This document shows, one piece after another, positions 5,833-8,877 of a DNA stretch of 8,877 bases. A program made the position numbers and the translations under genes. The stretch is taken from contig DGPL01000004.1 in assembly GCA_002390425.1 (NCBI GenBank), positions 1 through 8,877 on the forward strand, given 5' to 3'. How positions within the stretch are numbered: the first letter of the stretch is position 1; the number at the start of each line of letters is the position of its first letter. The stretch comes from Kordiimonadaceae bacterium UBA4441 (GTDB taxonomy: Bacteria > Pseudomonadota > Alphaproteobacteria > Sphingomonadales > Emcibacteraceae). The notes beneath the pieces were generated by a model. It was given only the letters and a program-made list of their open reading frames with translations. It searched no databases and was not told the origin of the DNA.

Positions 5833-6261
5833 TTGAGTAAAGAAAAAATTGAGAGTTTGTTGTTTGTTTGTAATTATAATTCTGTGCGTTCTCCGATTGC
5901 GGAATGTCTCGCAAAAGACATATTTGGTGACCGAGTTTTCATTGATAGCATCGGTATTCAGGAAGAATTGTTGGAGATTAACCCATTTGCAATTTCTGTC
6001 ATGGAAGAGGCGGGTCTTATTCTATTAAATCATAAGCCAAAACATTTTGAAGATTTAAATGATACGTCGTTTGATTTGATCATCTGTTTAAGTGCTGAAG
6101 CCGAAGAAAAAATGAAATCATTAACCCGGGGTTATGATATTAAGATTGAATTATGGGAAACAGATGATCCGTCAGGGGTAAAAGGAAATAGGGAAAATAT
6201 CATGTCCGCCTTTCGTAAGATGAGAGACGAACTTAAGACGCGGATAGAAGAGCGACTTTAG
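5833..6261 (+). CDS. Low-molecular-weight phosphotyrosine phosphatase family protein
   Basis: The 142-residue product has the LMW-PTP/arsenate-reductase fold. The P-loop CX5R motif is CNYNSVR (Cys13 to Arg19), followed by SPIAECLAK. FDLIICLSAEAEEKM (80-94) is the second conserved strand, and the acid-loop region is WETDDPSG (108-115) with Asp111 or Asp112 as likely general acid. The asparagine-rich P-loop (NYNS) and the C-terminal GNRENIMSAFRKMRDEL match the alphaproteobacterial subfamily found between UPF0262 and infA, as I recall it. Genuine LMW-PTPs have a DPY motif; here it is DPS, so the substrate may differ and could be phosphotyrosine or another phosphoester. Arsenate reduction is a common automatic annotation but is not supported specifically. 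The start is TTG 5833. Confidence 0.88.
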   Translation: MSKEKIESLLFVCNYNSVRSPIAECLAKDIFGDRVFIDSIGIQEELLEINPFAISVMEEAGLILLNHKPKHFEDLNDTSFDLIICLSAEAEEKMKSLTRGYDIKIELWETDDPSGVKGNRENIMSAFRKMRDELKTRIEERL

Positions 6262-6274
6262 CAGTAGGATAAGT

Positions 6275-6297
6275 AAATTCAGTTTTTGCTTGAATTT
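6275..6297 (+). repeat. A/T-rich inverted repeat after the phosphatase gene
   Basis: AAATTCA (6275-6281) and TGAATTT (6291-6297) form a perfect 7-bp stem around a 9-nt T-rich loop. It lies 14 nt after the phosphatase stop. There is no T-run after it, so it is not a convincing intrinsic terminator. It may be a weak transcript-end or processing structure that separates the upstream genes from infA. Confidence 0.4.
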
Positions 6298-6325
6298 TGT
6301 TCAACAATCATTATTTTCCAACATG

Positions 6326-6346
6326 TTATTTAATCAAATTAAATAA
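6326..6346 (+). repeat. Perfect 9-bp inverted repeat abutting the infA Shine-Dalgarno
   Basis: TTATTTAAT (6326-6334) and ATTAAATAA (6338-6346) are exact inverted repeats around CAA. The right arm includes the two A residues of the ribosome binding site AAGGAG (6345-6350), which lies 5 nt before the infA ATG. Every stem pair is A-T. In RNA this would be a weak hairpin that could open with temperature or ribosome binding. As DNA it could be an operator. Confidence 0.6.
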
Positions 6347-6355
6347 GGAGCCATA

Positions 6356-6574
6356 ATGGCTAAAGAAGAATTACTAGAAATCCGTGGCACTGTCTCAGAA
6401 TTATTACCTAACGCAATGTTTCGTGTAACACTTGAAAATGGTCATGAAGTATTGGGCCATACAGCAGGGAAAATGCGTAAAAACCGTATTCGTGTACTTG
6501 CAGGTGATGATGTTCTTGTGGAAATGACACCGTATGATTTGACTAAAGGTCGGATCACATACCGCTTTAAATAA
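6356..6574 (+). CDS. infA: Translation initiation factor IF-1
   Basis: IF1 binds the ribosomal A site of the 30S subunit and works with IF2 and IF3 in start-site selection. The 72-residue product is exactly the usual length and is a single OB-fold (S1-like) domain: MAKEELLEIRGTVSELLPNA, then FRVTLENGHEVLGHTAGKMRKNRIRVLAGD and the C-terminal YDLTKGRITYRFK. The ribosome binding site AAGGAG is the strongest in the window. The 94-nt leader holds three inverted repeats but no convincing promoter hexamers. The maf gene follows after 14 nt, so the pair is probably co-transcribed. Confidence 0.99.
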   Translation: MAKEELLEIRGTVSELLPNAMFRVTLENGHEVLGHTAGKMRKNRIRVLAGDDVLVEMTPYDLTKGRITYRFK

Positions 6575-6588
6575 GCGCGCCCCTTTGC

Positions 6589-7182
6589 ATGTCTAACGAT
6601 GCACATGTTATCAAACCTAAATTAATACTTGCCTCTGCGTCTCCGCGCAGGCTTGAACTGCTTAAACAGATCGGCATAACGCCTGATGAAATTTCACCGG
6701 CTGATATCGATGAAACACCATTAAAGTATGAAAAACCACGTGAACTCGCGGGAAGGCTTGCCCGTGAAAAGGCCGCACATATTGCAAAAAATCATGATGA
6801 CGCATTTATTTTAGCATCTGATACGGTGGTGGCGTGTGGCCGACGACTTCTTGGTAAGGCGGCAGATAAAGATGAAGCCGCGAAATTCTTAAAACTTTTA
6901 AGCGGTCGACGTCATGACGTCTTCACAGGGGTTTCGATTATCACCCCCAATGGAATAAGCAACCGTGTTGTCAAAACCGTGGTTCGTTTTAAAAATTTAA
7001 GCGATGAAGAAATTAATGATTACCTTAGCCATGATGAATGGAAAGGGAAGGCGGGAGCATATGCTATTCAAGGTATCGCGGCCAAATTTATTATTTCTAT
7101 CAATGGGTCCTATTCAAATGTCGTTGGCTTGCCGCTTTTTGAAGTATCAAATATGTTAAAAGGACGCGGGTTTTCGCTATAA
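6589..7182 (+). CDS. maf: Maf family nucleoside triphosphate pyrophosphatase
   Basis: Maf proteins hydrolyse nucleoside triphosphates, such as dTTP/UTP or modified nucleotides, to monophosphates and pyrophosphate. In several bacteria they also affect septum formation. The 197-residue product is full length. KLILASASPRR (11-21) is the phosphate-binding N-terminal signature. ILASDTVVACGRRLLGK (74-90) carries the conserved Asp78 and Lys90. LLSGRRHDVFTGVS (103-116), GKAGAYAIQG (153-162) and GSYSNVVGLPL (173-183) complete the family. Which subfamily (YhdE-like or YceF-like) it belongs to is not decided here, although the Gly-Lys-Ala-Gly-Ala-Tyr segment suggests YhdE-like. No Shine-Dalgarno is seen: the sequence before the ATG is C- and T-rich. 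Translation may rely on ribosomes leaving infA 14 nt upstream. Confidence 0.96.
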   Translation: MSNDAHVIKPKLILASASPRRLELLKQIGITPDEISPADIDETPLKYEKPRELAGRLAREKAAHIAKNHDDAFILASDTVVACGRRLLGKAADKDEAAKFLKLLSGRRHDVFTGVSIITPNGISNRVVKTVVRFKNLSDEEINDYLSHDEWKGKAGAYAIQGIAAKFIISINGSYSNVVGLPLFEVSNMLKGRGFSL

Positions 7183-7184
7183 TT

Positions 7185-8573
7185 ATGAAAGACGGAAAAC
7201 ACATATTGATCAATGATGCTATCGGTGAAACCCGAATGGCGATTATGCAGTACGGTACAGTCACTGATATTCGTGTTTTTCGTGATCAAGCCCCGTCCTA
7301 TGTGGGAGCCATTTATCTTGGCCGTGTGACAAGGCTCTCATCGGAATTACAGGCAGCATTTGTTGAACTTGAAAATGGTCTAGATGGGTTTCTACCTTTA
7401 AAAAACCTTCCTAAAACGCCGGGCAAGAAACCTAAAGATTTAACGACGTTGCTGCATCAAGGACAAAGATTGATTGTTCAAGTGACCGCAGACGCCAAAC
7501 CGGGAAAATCATGTAAGCTAACGGCAAAGGTCGAATTAATAAGCACTTCTATCGTAATACATCCATTTAGAACGGGCGCTTTTGTTTCTAGCCGGATTAA
7601 AGATCCTGAAAAAAGATCTGCGCTTAAATTATTTGGGGAAGAAATCGTGCCCGATGATATCGGCTTGACGTTTAGAAACGAAGCCGAAGATATTCCCTTT
7701 GATCAACTGAAAATGACAGCATCAGAAATGATTAAAATTTGGCGTCATGCTTCAAAGGAAATTAAAAATAAAAAATGCCCCTCGCTTTTATCACAAGGCC
7801 CAAATGTGATTGAACAAATCATGCGTGAATATTCATCATCGGATATTAAAAGCATATTGATCGATCAAGCAAGCGCTTTAAAAGAAGCCACGTCATGGGC
7901 CAAATCATTCGCGCCGGGATTATTAGATGTCATTTCACATTATAATGAGAAAACACCGCTCTTTAATCAGTATCAAGTCACTGATGATATTGAAGGCGTA
8001 ACTTCGCCTGAGGTTATGTTAAATTCGGGCGCTTGGATCACGATCGAGGAAACAGAGGCCTTAACCGCTATTGATGTTAATATGGGTAAGGCCACCGTTT
8101 CAAAGGATACACAAACGGCAATATTTTCCATTAACCGCGAAGCCGCAAGAGAGATTTTTAGGCAAATTCGTTTGCGCGGTATTGGTGGTTTAATCGTTAT
8201 TGATTTCATTGACATGACTGATAAAGGTAATATGAAAAGCCTTCTTCATTTTGTGGATGAACTTATTTTTGATGATCCGATGCCTTTACAGCGCGGCAAT
8301 ATATCTTCCTTTGGATTACTCGAACTCACAAGACGATCAAAAAATATTCCGCTTGATAGTTTACTGCTTGAAAAAAAGGTGGCTATTAAAAGTGTTGCTG
8401 CGAAATGTCTTGATATTATTCGAACGGCGGAACAAGAAGCATTGAATAGCCCAGGTTTGCCGGTGACAATCAAAATTGATAATGATGAAAAAAAATGGCT
8501 TGAAGATCACAGTCAAATATTTGATGATTTCAGAATTAGAACGGGTTCAGAATTAAAAATGGAAAGACGATGA
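7185..8573 (+). CDS. Ribonuclease E/G family protein without Zn-link
   Basis: RNase E/G endonucleases cut single-stranded A/U-rich RNA in mRNA decay and rRNA or tRNA maturation. The 462-residue product equals only the catalytic part: an N-terminal RNase H-like strand region, an S1 domain (about 38-120, YVGAIYLGRVTRL...GFLPLKNL), a 5'-sensor region with GLTFRN (Arg164; the Thr of E. coli Arg169-Thr170 is Asn165), a DNase I-like region and catalytic Asp297 (TAIDVNMGKA) and Asp340 (LIVIDFIDM), matching E. coli RNase E Asp303 and Asp346. After FGLLELTRR (376-384) the CPxC Zn-link expected near 385-400 is missing. There is no long C-terminal degradosome scaffold, so it is RNase G-like in size. It starts 2 nt after maf and overlaps yacG by 4 nt. 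Confidence 0.93.
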   Translation: MKDGKHILINDAIGETRMAIMQYGTVTDIRVFRDQAPSYVGAIYLGRVTRLSSELQAAFVELENGLDGFLPLKNLPKTPGKKPKDLTTLLHQGQRLIVQVTADAKPGKSCKLTAKVELISTSIVIHPFRTGAFVSSRIKDPEKRSALKLFGEEIVPDDIGLTFRNEAEDIPFDQLKMTASEMIKIWRHASKEIKNKKCPSLLSQGPNVIEQIMREYSSSDIKSILIDQASALKEATSWAKSFAPGLLDVISHYNEKTPLFNQYQVTDDIEGVTSPEVMLNSGAWITIEETEALTAIDVNMGKATVSKDTQTAIFSINREAAREIFRQIRLRGIGGLIVIDFIDMTDKGNMKSLLHFVDELIFDDPMPLQRGNISSFGLLELTRRSKNIPLDSLLLEKKVAIKSVAAKCLDIIRTAEQEALNSPGLPVTIKIDNDEKKWLEDHSQIFDDFRIRTGSELKMERR

Positions 8574-8755
8574 AAGCGGCAAATACTATTCTTGAATGTC
8601 CAATTTGTAATCAGGCAGCGACTAAAAAATATCTTCCCTTTTGCAGTAAGCGATGCAGCGATATTGATTTAGGGCGCTGGTTTAACGGAAGCTATACGAT
8701 TGCAGGCGATAAGACATCCGAAGGTCAAGAAACTGACGATGAATTAGAGAGTTAA
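8570..8755 (+). CDS. yacG: DNA gyrase inhibitor YacG (zinc-binding)
   Basis: YacG is a small zinc protein that binds the GyrB C-terminal region and inhibits gyrase in E. coli. The 61-residue product has the four zinc ligands Cys10, Cys13, Cys25 and Cys29 (CPIC and CSKRC) with the expected spacing CX2C-X11-CX3C. They are followed by the family motif DIDLGRWFNGSYTIAG (31-46) and an acidic tail. The ATG at 8570 overlaps the RNase stop (ATGA), and GGAA lies 5 nt upstream, so the two are translationally coupled. It is the last protein gene of the run. Confidence 0.97.
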   Translation: MKAANTILECPICNQAATKKYLPFCSKRCSDIDLGRWFNGSYTIAGDKTSEGQETDDELES

Positions 8756-8762
8756 TTTCAAG

Positions 8763-8786
8763 CATCTTTTTTAGATGATTTTTTTT
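8763..8786 (+). terminator. Weak intrinsic terminator after yacG
   Basis: CATCT (8763-8767) and AGATG (8773-8777) form a 5-bp stem with a five-T loop, followed after one A by eight T residues (8779-8786). The stem is short and A/T-rich, so efficiency may be low. Its position 7 nt after the yacG stop and before a separate tRNA promoter fits transcription ending here. Confidence 0.6.
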
Positions 8787-8796
8787 GAAAGAGTGC

Positions 8797-8825
8797 TGGA
8801 CAGAGCATTCTGAATTTCCTATAAC
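8797..8825 (+). promoter_or_regulatory. Promoter of the downstream tRNA gene
   Basis: TGGACA (8797-8802) and TATAAC (8820-8825) each differ from the sigma70 consensus at one position and are separated by exactly 17 bp. Transcription would begin near 8832, about 24 nt before the tRNA. An imperfect 8-bp inverted repeat (8790-8797 with 8804-8811) overlaps the -35 box, and a perfect palindrome CTCATATGAG (8834-8843) sits at the predicted start. Confidence 0.75.
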
Positions 8826-8855
8826 CCTTCCACCTCATATGAGTCATATCCCGAT

Positions 8856-8877
8856 GCCCGGGTAGCTCAGGGGTAGA
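8856..8877 (+). tRNA. tRNA, 5' part only, probably tRNA-Phe
   Basis: The sequence GCCCGGG-TA-GCTC-AGGGGTAGA matches the 5' end of a tRNA: a 7-nt acceptor strand, T8-A9, D-stem 5' strand GCTC and D-loop AGGGGTAGA. The gene is cut by the window edge before the anticodon. The acceptor strand and its position after yacG fit tRNA-Phe, the neighbour I recall in alphaproteobacteria, but the amino acid cannot be read here. Confidence 0.8.

Noticed and set aside
5833..6261. Arsenate reductase annotation for the phosphatase-like gene
   Set aside because: The fold is shared, but no ars genes are nearby and no extra redox cysteines are seen beyond Cys13 and isolated ones, so the specific function is not supported.
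6262..6325. Dedicated infA promoter
   Set aside because: TTGCTT and TTGAAT are possible -35 boxes, but neither has a good -10 at 16-18 bp.
1..8877. Defence system, CRISPR array, mobile element or attachment site
   Set aside because: No direct repeat array, transposase, integrase, toxin-antitoxin pair or defence domain is present; every long plus-strand gene belongs to a known housekeeping or conserved family. The tRNA genes could be integration sites in principle, but no integrase or repeated tRNA end is in the window.

Overview
The window reads as a chromosomal housekeeping segment of an alphaproteobacterium. The protein sequences of Dcd, MurA, the DUF2948 and UPF0262 proteins, the CX5R phosphatase and the short RNase E/G are all of alphaproteobacterial type. 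The gene order murA, DUF2948, (hisG) hisD, UPF0262, low-molecular-weight phosphatase, infA, maf, RNase E/G, yacG, tRNA is, from memory, a conserved block of this class. Base composition is low for the class and varies: by eye dcd and murA are richer in G+C than hisD and everything after it. The genus cannot be named from this alone.

Layout. At the left edge a tRNA-Thr(GGT) gene lies on the minus strand (86-160) with a good promoter at 203-231. All other genes are on the plus strand. A 43-codon basic small gene (309-440) precedes dcd (444-998) and murA (TTG start at 1016). Then come a DUF2948 protein, a VOC/glyoxalase-fold protein (GTG start, 8-nt overlap), a 113-nt gap, short-form hisG (GTG start), hisD (8-nt overlap), a UPF0262 protein and a low-molecular-weight phosphatase-like protein (TTG start). 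A 94-nt leader with three inverted repeats precedes infA. Then maf, an RNase E/G-family nuclease and yacG (4-nt overlap) follow closely. A weak hairpin plus T-tract closes the run. A clear sigma70-type promoter at 8797-8825 then drives a tRNA cut by the window edge, probably tRNA-Phe.

How the genes work together. They do not form one pathway. They cover dUTP/dCTP metabolism (Dcd), the first committed step of peptidoglycan synthesis (MurA), the first and last steps of histidine synthesis (HisG, HisD), translation initiation (IF1), nucleotide-pool or septum control (Maf), RNA processing (RNase E/G) and gyrase control (YacG). Tight spacing and three stop/start overlaps suggest co-transcription and translational coupling in sub-blocks.

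No defence system, mobile element, CRISPR array, prophage or secondary-metabolite cluster is visible. The points worth a second look are small: a perfect 9-bp A/T inverted repeat abutting the infA Shine-Dalgarno, an RNase E/G without the Zn-link cysteines, an easily missed 43-residue gene, two TTG starts each paired with an out-of-frame ATG micro-ORF, a short HisG without HisZ, a Cys/His cluster in the DUF2948 protein, and an acceptor-stem mismatch in tRNA-Thr.
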